In this document: positions 1 to 6,907 of the stretch, piece after piece
How the letters are laid out: each line of letters starts with the position of its first letter
How positions within the stretch are numbered: the first letter of the stretch is position 1
Assembly: GCA_964629975.1 (NCBI GenBank)
Contig: CAZVUN010000089.1
Location: forward strand, 1 to 12,877
Source of the DNA: G020354085 sp964629975
GTDB taxonomy: Bacteria; Pseudomonadota; Gammaproteobacteria; Acidiferrobacterales; Sulfurifustaceae
Direction: 5' to 3'
DNA length: 12,877 bases
Position numbers and translations under genes: made by a program
Notes under the pieces: model-generated
Told to the model about the DNA's origin: nothing
Database searches by the model: none
Seen by the model: only the letters and a program-made list of their open reading frames with translations

Positions 1-3000
1 CACGCAGCTTGTCCACGGTGTGCGGGGCGTTCTTCATGATCGTGCCCTCGGTGAATTCGAGCTCGAGCAGGCTGCCGTCGGCCCCGCAGTCATCGAGGAT
101 GCCGCGCATGCGCTCGACGAAGTCCGGCTCGTTGAACTGGCGCGGCGACAGGTTGACCGCCACGCGGATCTTGCCCAGGCCCGCGGCGCGCCAGGCCTGC
201 GCCTGCTGGCAGGCGGTGCGCGCCACCCAGGCCCCGATCGGCACGATCAGCCCGGTGTCCTCGGCGAGGGCGATGAACTGCTGCGGCCCGAGCAGGCCGA
301 ACTCCGGGTGCTGCCAGCGGATCAGCGCCTCCATGGCGGTGATGCGTCCGCTCGCCAGCTCGACCTGCGGCTGGTAGTAGAGCACGAACTGCTCACGCTC
401 GAGGGCATGGCGCAGATGGGTCTCGAGGGTCAGGCGCTCGAAGGCGCGTGCGCTCATGTCGGCGGAGTAGAACTGGAAGTTGTTGCGCCCGAGCTCCTTG
501 GCACGGTACATGGCGGCGTCGGCGTTCTTGAGCAGGGTGTGGCCGTCCTCGCCGTCGTTCGGGTACAGGGCCACACCGATGCTGGTGGTGATGAACAGCT
601 CGCGCCCGCCCAGAGTGAAGGAGGTGGCGAACGCGCCCAGGATCTTGCGCGCCACCAGGGAGATATCCTCGACCTGCGCGATGTCCTCGAGCAGGATCGC
701 GAACTCATCGCCCCCCAGGCGCGCGACCGTGTCGCCCTCGCGCACGCACTGGCTGACGCGCGCCGCCATGGCCTCGAGACACTGATCACCCACGTCGTGC
801 CCGAGGGTGTCGTTGATGTTCTTGAAGTGGTCGAGGTCGAGGAACAGCACCGCCAGGATGCGGTGGTGGAAGTGCGCGCGGATCAGCGCCTGGCCCAGGC
901 GATCGAGCAGCAGCACGCGGTTCGGCAGACGGGTGAGCTCGTCGTGGTGCGCGAGGTATTGCAGGCGCTCCTGCACCTGCATGCGCTCGGTGATGTCCTT
1001 GCCGGTGGAGACGAAGTGCGTGATCACCCCGCGTTCGTCCTTGAGCGGCGTGATGGTCTTCTCCTCGTAGTAGAGCGAGCCGTCCTTGCGCCGGTTGACC
1101 ACCACGTTGCGATAGATCCCGCCGGCGACGATGGTGCGCCACAGCTCGGCATAGAAGGCCGCATCGTGGCGTCCCGACTTGACCAGGCTCGGCCGGGCGC
1201 CGATCGCCTCGGCGCGGGAGTAGCCGGTGGTGCGCTCGTAGGCCGGGTTGACGTATTCGATGATGCCGCGCCGGTCCGTGATGACCACCGTGTCGGCGGT
1301 CTGCTCCATGGCGCTCGACAGCTGCTGCATGCGCGCCTCGGCCTGCTTGCGCGCGGTGACGTCGAGTACGGTGCCGAACATGCGCACCGGCTTGCCCGAT
1401 GCGTCGAACTGCGCCTCGCCCTCGGCGTACAGCGTGCGCTGCGTGCCGTTGGGCAGGCACACGCGAAACTCGAGCGGGCGCGGGCTGCCGTCGCGCGCGC
1501 ATGCCTGCATGGTCTCGTACAGGCGGGGCTTGTCCTCCGGATGGACACGCTCCTCGATCACGGCCCACACGTCGAGGTGCGCACCGGGCGCCACACCGTA
1601 CAGGCGACAGGTCTCCTCCGACCAGTGCGCCTCGTTCGTGACGATGTCCCAGGTCCAGGTGCCGAGATGCGCCACCTTCTGTGCCTTGGCGAGCTCGGCC
1701 TGGCTCTCGCGCAGACGGCGCTCGGCGCGCAGCCGCTCGGTCACATCGAGCGCGAGGATGAATTCCGCATCCCGGCCTTCGAACGCGATGCGGTGCCCGG
1801 TGATCTCGACGTCGAACACCTCGCCGTTCTTCCTGCGATGCCGCCAGTGTGTCCCGAGGTACAGGCCGTCCGGGTTGCCGGCCAGGACCTGCTTCAGGCG
1901 CGGCACCTCCTCGGGCGGGCGGATCGCGAACAGATCGAGCGCCAGGAACTCCTCCCGCGTATAGCCGTAGTGACGCAGGGCGGCGTCGTTGACCGCGAGA
2001 AAGGCGTAGGTCGCGCGATCATAGATGTACATCGGCAGCGGGTTGTGCTCGAACAGCAGGCGAAAGCCCGCCTCGCGCGCGTGCAGCGCGGCGTCGGCGC
2101 GCGCGCGCGCGGCGGCGTCGGCGAGCGCCTGCAGCCGCTGGCCGATGGTCGCGACCAGCTCCTCGAACAGCTCGACCTCCACCGTGCCGAACGCACCGGG
2201 CTGCACCGCGTACAGATTGACCGCCCCGATGACGCCCTCGCCCATGCGCAGCGGAAAGGCGGCCGAGGCGCGATAGCCCAAGCGGCGCGCGCTCGCGCGC
2301 CACGGCGCGAACGCCGGGCTGGTCTCGGTGTCGTTGTCGACGACGCTCTGGCCGCTGCGGATCGCGCGCCCGGTCGGGCCCTGGGCGAATGCGCTGTCGT
2401 CGCAGCGCACCTTGATCTCGGCGAGATAGCCGGACCCGGTACCGGCCTGCGCCACCACGGTCACGCTGCCGTCGGCCAAGTCGGCGCGCCCCACCCACGC
2501 CATGCGCAAGCCGCCCTGCTCCACCAGGATGCGGCAGGTCTCCTCCAGCACGCGCCCCGGCTCGGTTTCGCGCAACAGCATGCGGTGCACCGCGCTCACG
2601 GTAGCGAGCAGGCGGTTGAGACGCGCGGCACGGTGTTCGGCGCGCTGGCGCTCGAGCTCGACCGCGGCGCGCCCCGCCATGATCCGCAACAACAGCTCGA
2701 CGCTCGCGACATCGGCGAATGGCCGGCGACTGAGCACCGCGAGCAGGCCGAGCGCCCGGCCGTCCGCACCCCGCAGGGCGATGCCGCTGTAGCCGACCAC
2801 ACCCATCTCGACCAGCAGGTGATCGCGCGGGAACTTCTGCTGCACGTCGTCGGCAAAGGTGCAGATGCCCTCGCCGCCATCGGCCGTGACCTGTTCGCAC
2901 GGCGTGTGCGCGAGCGCGTAGTCGAAGTTGTCGCGCTGGCGGCCGTGGCTGTAGACGCTGAGCGTGCGCACGCTGTTGCGGTCGGCGGCAAGCTCGCCGA

Positions 3001-3196
3001 CGAACACGAAATCCGCGTCCAGGGCGCGCGCCAGATACTCGGTGATGCGACCGAAGAACTGCGCACCGGTCGCCGTCGACGTCGCCGCCGCGAGGTTGTG
3101 CAGCAACTCATCGATCGCGCCGCTGGCGGCGCCCGGCGGCGCGCCGCCCCCCCTGCGGCGGCGGGTCGTCACGCGGCTGACGGCTTTGCGGGCCAT
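1..3196 (-). CDS. GAF-PAS-GGDEF-EAL cyclic-di-GMP signalling protein (3' end cut by window edge)
   Basis: My translation of the minus strand from ATG 3196 is open to the window edge, giving 1065 residues and no stop. Domains in order: GAF about 25-180, second GAF about 195-365, PAS about 372-485, 503-615 and 623-743, GGDEF about 746-906, then an EAL domain starting near 925 and incomplete. The active-site GGDEF is intact at 828-832, and an RxxD inhibitory site (R819, D822) lies five residues before it. The EAL signature is intact at 956-958, and the NLSPRQF and ELEFTEG stretches are present. Both diguanylate cyclase and phosphodiesterase activities are therefore possible. No transmembrane segment is evident, so it is probably cytoplasmic. 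ATG 3196 is preceded by a purine-rich GGGAGAGG. An in-frame ATG at 3340 would add 48 residues but has no ribosome site. The ligand of the sensory domains cannot be read from sequence. Confidence 0.93.
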   Translation of the reverse strand, partial: MARKAVSRVTTRRRRGGGAPPGAASGAIDELLHNLAAATSTATGAQFFGRITEYLARALDADFVFVGELAADRNSVRTLSVYSHGRQRDNFDYALAHTPCEQVTADGGEGICTFADDVQQKFPRDHLLVEMGVVGYSGIALRGADGRALGLLAVLSRRPFADVASVELLLRIMAGRAAVELERQRAEHRAARLNRLLATVSAVHRMLLRETEPGRVLEETCRILVEQGGLRMAWVGRADLADGSVTVVAQAGTGSGYLAEIKVRCDDSAFAQGPTGRAIRSGQSVVDNDTETSPAFAPWRASARRLGYRASAAFPLRMGEGVIGAVNLYAVQPGAFGTVEVELFEELVATIGQRLQALADAAARARADAALHAREAGFRLLFEHNPLPMYIYDRATYAFLAVNDAALRHYGYTREEFLALDLFAIRPPEEVPRLKQVLAGNPDGLYLGTHWRHRRKNGEVFDVEITGHRIAFEGRDAEFILALDVTERLRAERRLRESQAELAKAQKVAHLGTWTWDIVTNEAHWSEETCRLYGVAPGAHLDVWAVIEERVHPEDKPRLYETMQACARDGSPRPLEFRVCLPNGTQRTLYAEGEAQFDASGKPVRMFGTVLDVTARKQAEARMQQLSSAMEQTADTVVITDRRGIIEYVNPAYERTTGYSRAEAIGARPSLVKSGRHDAAFYAELWRTIVAGGIYRNVVVNRRKDGSLYYEEKTITPLKDERGVITHFVSTGKDITERMQVQERLQYLAHHDELTRLPNRVLLLDRLGQALIRAHFHHRILAVLFLDLDHFKNINDTLGHDVGDQCLEAMAARVSQCVREGDTVARLGGDEFAILLEDIAQVEDISLVARKILGAFATSFTLGGRELFITTSIGVALYPNDGEDGHTLLKNADAAMYRAKELGRNNFQFYSADMSARAFERLTLETHLRHALEREQFVLYYQPQVELASGRITAMEALIRWQHPEFGLLGPQQFIALAEDTGLIVPIGAWVARTACQQAQAWRAAGLGKIRVAVNLSPRQFNEPDFVERMRGILDDCGADGSLLELEFTEGTIMKNAPHTVDKLR

Positions 3197-3343
3197 GCGG
3201 CCTCTCCCTACAATTCCTTCCCGAACGGGTGCCCAGAACCCACGAATCCGATCGGATCGTTGCGCGCCCCTTGCGGCGCCCGCACCCGACCCCTGGGTCG
3301 GCGCGGCACCCGCATCCGCGTTGTGACGCGGCCGGGCCATCAC

Positions 3344-3349
3344 TAGAGA
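3344..3349 (+). promoter_or_regulatory. Weak candidate -10 for nnrS in the 229-bp divergent intergenic region
   Basis: TAGAGA lies 17 bp after TTGTGA (3321-3326), a loose sigma-70-like pair upstream of nnrS on the plus strand. Matches are only about 4 of 6 and 3 of 6. The region 3197-3425 separates the minus-strand cyclic-di-GMP gene from nnrS, so promoters for both should lie here. I see no good FNR/DNR box in it. Confidence 0.2.
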
Positions 3350-3425
3350 GTAGTTCAAATCCACGGGTGCCAAGGGCCGCCGTGACCCCGGGCAAGGCCC
3401 CCATCCGCCAGGCCGCCGTACAAGC

Positions 3426-4667
3426 ATGCGCATGCCGGTTCCGCTGAGGCCCCTCGCCGCGGCGCGCCGCCTCTGGCGGGTCCTGCGTGCCGCACCGCAT
3501 CGCCTGTTCCTGCTCGCCGGGGCGATGCAGCTGGTGCTCACCGTCGCCCTGTGGGGTGGCGAACTGACCGCGCGGCTGGGCGCGGGCGGCCTGCCGTTGG
3601 CCGTGCCGGCCCTCTGGGCACACGGCCTGTTGATGGTGTACGGGGTCTTCCCCTTCTACATCTTCGGGTTCCTGTTCACCGTCTATCCGCGCTGGCTGCG
3701 CGTACCGCCGCTCGCGCCGCACCACTACCTGCGCGTGTTCTGGCTGCTCGCGCCCGGCTGGGGGCTGGTCTATGCCGGCCTGTGGGGCGCGCGCGCCTGG
3801 CTCGCCGCCGGCCTAGCGCTGGTGCTGGCCGGGCACCTCGGCGCTCTGGCGACACTGCTCGCGAGCTACCGCGCCGCCGGACAACCTGATGCGCACGTGC
3901 GGCTCATCAATCTGGCGCTCGCGCTCGGCAGTGTCGGGCTCGGCGCGTTCCTGATCGCCTTGCTCGCCGGGCACGCGCTTGCGGCAGCGGTCGCGCGCGA
4001 GGCGGGGCTGTGGGGGTTCCTGGTGCCGATCGTGTTCAGCGTGAGCCACCGCATGATTCCGTTCTTTTCCTCGAGCGTGCTCATGAACTACGTGATGGTG
4101 CGCCCGGCGTGGGGCCCGCCGCTCATGCTCGTGTGCGCCACCGGGCACGCGGCGTGCGAGCTCGCCGGGGTGCCGGCGTGGCGCTTCCTGTTCGATGCGC
4201 CGCTCGCCGCCACCGCGCTGCATCACAGCTATGTGTGGCAGTTCCGGCGCAGCTTTCATTCGCGCCTGCTCGCCATGACGCACGTTGCGTTCCTGTGGTT
4301 GGGCGTGGCAATGACGCTGTATGCCGCGCAGAGCCTGGTGTGGCTGATCGCCGGCTCGGATGGGTTCGGGCGTGCCCCGCTACACGCCCTCGGGATTGGC
4401 TTCCTCGCCGGCATGGTGGTGGCGATGGGCTCACGCGTGACGCTCGGGCATTCCGGCCGGGCGCTCGCCGCCGATACGCGCACCTGGGTCGCTCTGCTCG
4501 GCCTGAGCGCCACGGCCCTCATCCGCATGGCGGCGGAGTTCGTGCCGGCGCGGGCCGGGTGGCTCAACCTCGCGGCCGCGCTGGCCTGGCTGCTGTGCGT
4601 GATCCCCTGGGTGTTACAGTACGCGCCGCTCTACTGGCGTGCACGGGCCGATGGCCAGCCCGGCTGA
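3426..4667 (+). CDS. nnrS: NnrS family heme/copper membrane protein
   Basis: A 413-residue, very hydrophobic protein with about twelve membrane segments, the normal size for NnrS. Family signatures are visible: an SHRMIPFFSSS motif near residue 206 and HALGIGFLAGMVVAMGSRV near 320, followed by GHSGR near 341-345. NnrS proteins are heme- and copper-containing inner-membrane proteins that protect cells against nitric oxide stress and are often under NnrR/DNR-type control. Their exact chemistry is unsettled. The upstream frame is closed by TAG at 3351 and no earlier start codon exists, so ATG 3426 (or ATG 3432) is the start. No clear ribosome-binding site precedes it. A SirB2-family gene follows after 9 bp, indicating one transcript. 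Confidence 0.93.
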   Translation: MRMPVPLRPLAAARRLWRVLRAAPHRLFLLAGAMQLVLTVALWGGELTARLGAGGLPLAVPALWAHGLLMVYGVFPFYIFGFLFTVYPRWLRVPPLAPHHYLRVFWLLAPGWGLVYAGLWGARAWLAAGLALVLAGHLGALATLLASYRAAGQPDAHVRLINLALALGSVGLGAFLIALLAGHALAAAVAREAGLWGFLVPIVFSVSHRMIPFFSSSVLMNYVMVRPAWGPPLMLVCATGHAACELAGVPAWRFLFDAPLAATALHHSYVWQFRRSFHSRLLAMTHVAFLWLGVAMTLYAAQSLVWLIAGSDGFGRAPLHALGIGFLAGMVVAMGSRVTLGHSGRALAADTRTWVALLGLSATALIRMAAEFVPARAGWLNLAAALAWLLCVIPWVLQYAPLYWRARADGQPG

Positions 4668-4676
4668 GCGCACTCA

Positions 4677-5054
4677 ATGTACGAAACCATCAAGCTGATT
4701 CACGTCACGAGCGCCGCGATCTCGATTGCGGGTTTTTTCGTGCGCGGCCTGTGGATGCTGGCCGATTCGCCGCGTCTGCAGGAGCGCTGGGTACGAATCG
4801 CACCGCACGTCATCGACACCATCCTGCTGGCCTCGGCCATCTATCTGGCCGTGACGCTCCGGCAGTATCCGGGTGTGAACCAGTGGCTGACCGCGAAGAT
4901 CGTCGCGCTGGTCCTGTACGTGGTGCTCGGCGCCATCGGGCTGAAGCGCGGTAAGACCAAGGCGATCCGCATCACCGCCTGGCTCGGCGCGCTGGCCACG
5001 TTTGCCTACATCGTCGGCGTGGCGGTCACGCGCAACGCAACAGTGTTCTCTTAA
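4677..5054 (+). CDS. SirB2 family integral membrane protein
   Basis: A 125-residue protein with four predicted membrane helices. It matches the SirB2 family through its N-terminal KLIHVTSAAIS stretch, the FFVRGLWML segment, RIAPHVIDTILLASAI, the QYPGVNQWLTAKI region and the C-terminal VAVTRNATVFS. The family is widespread in proteobacteria, but its biochemical role is unknown. It is not established to be an invasion regulator, despite the name. The start lies 9 bp after the nnrS stop, so the two genes are almost certainly co-transcribed and the product may act in the same membrane as NnrS. Conserved histidines (H9, H44) within or near helices would allow metal or heme contact, which is inference only. 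Confidence 0.9.
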   Translation: MYETIKLIHVTSAAISIAGFFVRGLWMLADSPRLQERWVRIAPHVIDTILLASAIYLAVTLRQYPGVNQWLTAKIVALVLYVVLGAIGLKRGKTKAIRITAWLGALATFAYIVGVAVTRNATVFS

Positions 5055-5070
5055 TCTGCGCAATCGCACG

Positions 5071-5172
5071 GCCTCCTCCATCGCCCCGCTTTGCCCATCG
5101 AGCGCCGCCCACCTCCAACCTGCCCACCCCCCGCCGCACATCCGGCGGCTCGCTCCGCTGCGCTCAAGCGGA
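5071..5172 (+). terminator. Candidate Rho-type terminator with two hairpins after the SirB2 gene
   Basis: The 60 bases at 5071-5130 hold about 35 C and only 9 G on the coding strand, the C-over-G imbalance expected of a Rho loading site. Two perfect 6-bp stems follow: CCGCCG/CGGCGG (5131-5136 with 5143-5148) and TCCGCT/AGCGGA (5154-5159 with 5167-5172). There is no T-tract, so an intrinsic terminator is unlikely. I see no gene in the 193-bp spacer. Confidence 0.4.
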
Positions 5173-5185
5173 CGCGACGAGTGGC

Positions 5186-5202
5186 TTTCAGGTTGTTTTC
5201 AG
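5186..5202 (+). promoter_or_regulatory. 11-bp direct repeat, probable response-regulator operator
   Basis: TTTCAG occurs at 5186-5191 and again at 5197-5202, giving TTCAG-N6-TTCAG with one helical turn between half-sites. OmpR-family regulators of the PmrA/QseB/BqsR group bind direct repeats with this geometry (for example TTAAG-N6-TTAAG for BqsR). A TAGGGT that could serve as -10 lies at 5213-5218, so the repeat would overlap the -35 region as activator sites usually do. The cognate regulator is probably the one encoded in this operon at 6245. Confidence 0.55.
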
Positions 5203-5237
5203 CTTGCCCTGCTAGGGTGCGCACCCGTACCAAGAAC

Positions 5238-5243
5238 GGAGGG
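5238..5243 (+). promoter_or_regulatory. Strong Shine-Dalgarno deciding the cytochrome b561 start
   Basis: GGAGGG sits four bases before ATG 5248. It fixes this start against an in-frame upstream ATG at 5002, which would overlap the SirB2 gene and add a non-homologous, low-complexity extension. Confidence 0.75.
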
Positions 5244-5247
5244 CAGC

Positions 5248-5892
5248 ATGCATACCACAGAGCACAGCGACGCGCAGCCCGGGCAGGTGAAAGTCTGGGA
5301 TCCGCTGGTCAGGATCTTTCACTGGTCACTGGCCAGCGTTTTCCTCATTACCTACGCGAGTGGCGAGCAGGGATTCGCACTGCATGAGTGGTCCGGGTAT
5401 GCCGTGCTCGCACTCGTCGTGCTGCGTACTGTCTGGGGTGTTGTAGGCACGCGCCACGCGCGGTTCAGCGATTTCGTCCGCGGGCCGGCGGCGGTCATCG
5501 GCTACGCCAAGGACTTGCTGCGCTTTCGTCCCAGGCGCTATCTCGGCCACAACCCGCTCGGCGGTGCGATGATCATAATCATGCTGGCGACGCTGATCGC
5601 GACCGGGGCCAGCGGGCTCGCTCTGCAGCAAACGCGGGACGGCGGCGGGGCGTTCGCCAGCGCGGCCGCCGCCGCATACGTCGCTGCGCCGGCGCCGATT
5701 TCAGAGGCCCGCGCGGACGACGACGAACACGAGAATGGAGAAAACGAGGAATGGCTCGAAGAACTGCATGAGATCCTTGCCCACTTCATGGTTCTGCTGG
5801 TGCTGGCGCACATCGCCGGGGTGGCGTTGGGCAGCGCGCTGCACCGGGAGAACCTGGTCCGCGCCATGTTTACCGGGCGCAAACATGTCTAA
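5248..5892 (+). CDS. Cytochrome b561 family membrane protein
   Basis: A 214-residue b-type cytochrome with four predicted helices. The N-terminal VWDPLVRIFHWSL carries H25, LHEWSGY carries H46, and the last helix pair carries H174 and H188. These are the likely heme ligands by comparison with b561/hydrogenase-type cytochromes. ALHRENLVRAMFTGRK at the C-terminus is typical of the small b561 proteins found beside PepSY genes. It should move electrons across or within the inner membrane; donor and acceptor are unknown. Between helices 3 and 4 there is an alanine-rich stretch and then a very acidic segment (about residues 155-172, ADDDEHENGENEE). The predicted topology places this loop on the outer face, and it could bind cations. 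It is the first gene of a four-gene operon. Confidence 0.88.
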   Translation: MHTTEHSDAQPGQVKVWDPLVRIFHWSLASVFLITYASGEQGFALHEWSGYAVLALVVLRTVWGVVGTRHARFSDFVRGPAAVIGYAKDLLRFRPRRYLGHNPLGGAMIIIMLATLIATGASGLALQQTRDGGGAFASAAAAAYVAAPAPISEARADDDEHENGENEEWLEELHEILAHFMVLLVLAHIAGVALGSALHRENLVRAMFTGRKHV

Positions 5893-5917
5893 CATTGACC
5901 CAAGAGGAGCTATCGAC

Positions 5918-6241
5918 ATGAAAACGCCTATCAAGAGCGCTGCGACCGCCCTTGGCGCCGCCGTGCTGCTCGCCCTGACAGAACCGGCGCTGTCGGACAG
6001 CGAGCACGACCGCGCGCGCGCCCTCAAGAACCATGGTGACATCCTGTCCCTCGAAACGATCCTGGAAAAGGCGCGCAAGGACCAACCCGGGCGCGTGGTC
6101 GAATCCGAGCTGGAACGCAAAGGCGAGCGCTACGTTTACGAGATCAAGATCGTCGACGACAAGGGCGGCATACGCAAGCTCAAGTACGACGCGCGAACAG
6201 GCGAGCTGATCAAGCGCGAAGACAAGCGAGCGCGAGACTAG
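5918..6241 (+). CDS. Secreted PepSY domain protein
   Basis: A small 107-residue protein with a Sec signal peptide: KTPIK, then a hydrophobic core at about residues 8-20, with probable cleavage after ALS near residue 26. A single PepSY domain follows at about 40-100, with YVYEIKIVDDKGGIRKLKYD and a DARTGELIKRE ending typical of the family. PepSY proteins in this setting are periplasmic and of unsettled function; they may be sensor partners, metal or ligand binders, or inhibitors. AAGAGGAG lies seven bases before ATG 5918. The start is 25 bp after the cytochrome stop, and the next gene begins three bases after this stop, so it is firmly in the operon. The mature protein is highly charged and rich in Lys, Arg, Asp and Glu. 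Confidence 0.88.
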   Translation: MKTPIKSAATALGAAVLLALTEPALSDSEHDRARALKNHGDILSLETILEKARKDQPGRVVESELERKGERYVYEIKIVDDKGGIRKLKYDARTGELIKREDKRARD

Positions 6242-6244
6242 CCA

Positions 6245-6907
6245 GTGCGACTGCTGGTGGTCGAAGACGATGCCGAGTTGCGCGAGCGCCTGCGACAGGC
6301 GCTCGCGTGTGCCGGCTTCGCTGTCGACACCGCCGACAACGGGATCGATGCCGCCCATCTCGGCGCTGCAGAACCCTACGACGCCGTAGTGCTCGACCTG
6401 GGCTTGCCGCGCCGTTCCGGCCTCGAGGTGCTGGCACAGTGGCGCCAGCGCGGCAACGCAGTGCCGGTCGTGATACTGACCGCACGCAATTCGTGGCAGG
6501 AGAAGGTCGAGGGCTTCCGGGCCGGCGCGGACGATTACCTGGGCAAGCCGTTTCATGTCGAAGAGTTGACCGCGCGCCTGCACGCGGTGATCCGACGGCG
6601 GCACGCGCAGCCGACGGGCAAGCTGCGCGTGGCCGACCTGGTGCTCGACGAGGAACGCCAGACGGTACAACACGGGGCGCGTTCCATCGAGCTCACTGCG
6701 ACCGAGTTCAGGTTGCTGCGCTACTTCATGTTGCACGCCGGCCGTACCTTATCGAAGACCAGGCTGGTGGAGCACGTCTACGACTACGACTCCGACAAGG
6801 ACAGCAACGTCATCGAGGCCTACGTGCGGCGGCTGCGCCGCAAGCTCGGCCCGGATCTGATCCGCACCCGCCGCGGGCAGGGGTATGTGTTCGCGGAGCG
6901 CCGCTGA
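6245..6907 (+). CDS. OmpR/PhoB family response regulator (QseB/PmrA-like)
   Basis: A 220-residue two-domain regulator. The receiver domain at 1-115 has acidic residues E7-D8-D9, phosphoacceptor D51 in VVLDLGLP, the LTAR threonine and the LGKPF lysine. The C-terminal winged helix at about 125-220 has TATEFRLLRYF and the DSNVIEAYVRRLRRKLG stretch characteristic of the QseB/PmrA/TctD/BqsR branch. Translation starts at GTG 6245, three bases after the PepSY stop. The stop overlaps the kinase start by one base (TGATG), giving translational coupling. It is expected to be phosphorylated by the adjacent kinase and to bind direct-repeat operators such as that at 5186-5202, which would make the operon autoregulated. 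Confidence 0.95.
   Translation: MRLLVVEDDAELRERLRQALACAGFAVDTADNGIDAAHLGAAEPYDAVVLDLGLPRRSGLEVLAQWRQRGNAVPVVILTARNSWQEKVEGFRAGADDYLGKPFHVEELTARLHAVIRRRHAQPTGKLRVADLVLDEERQTVQHGARSIELTATEFRLLRYFMLHAGRTLSKTRLVEHVYDYDSDKDSNVIEAYVRRLRRKLGPDLIRTRRGQGYVFAERR

Noticed and set aside
786..1568. Minus-strand frame of 260 codons and similar frames inside the first gene
   Set aside because: Out of frame with the domain-bearing reading. Arg/Pro/Ala-rich composition typical of shadow frames.
20..3346. An 1108-codon open frame on the plus strand
   Set aside because: It is antisense to a continuous minus-strand frame that reads as GAF, PAS, GGDEF and EAL domains. The plus-strand product has no recognisable domain and is explained by GC-rich codon use.
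3350..3376. GTTCAAATCC followed by ACGGGTGCCA resembles a tRNA T-loop and 3' end
   Set aside because: The five-base T-stem does not pair and no acceptor, D or anticodon arm is found upstream. Chance similarity, or at most an unprovable remnant.
3382..3395. GTGAC-CCCG-GGCAA as an FNR/DNR box for nnrS
   Set aside because: Only about 6 of 10 consensus positions match, which is expected by chance in this composition.
5002..5247. N-terminal extension of the cytochrome b561 from ATG 5002
   Set aside because: It overlaps the SirB2 gene, has low-complexity content, and ATG 5248 has a strong ribosome-binding site and the family's normal N-terminus.
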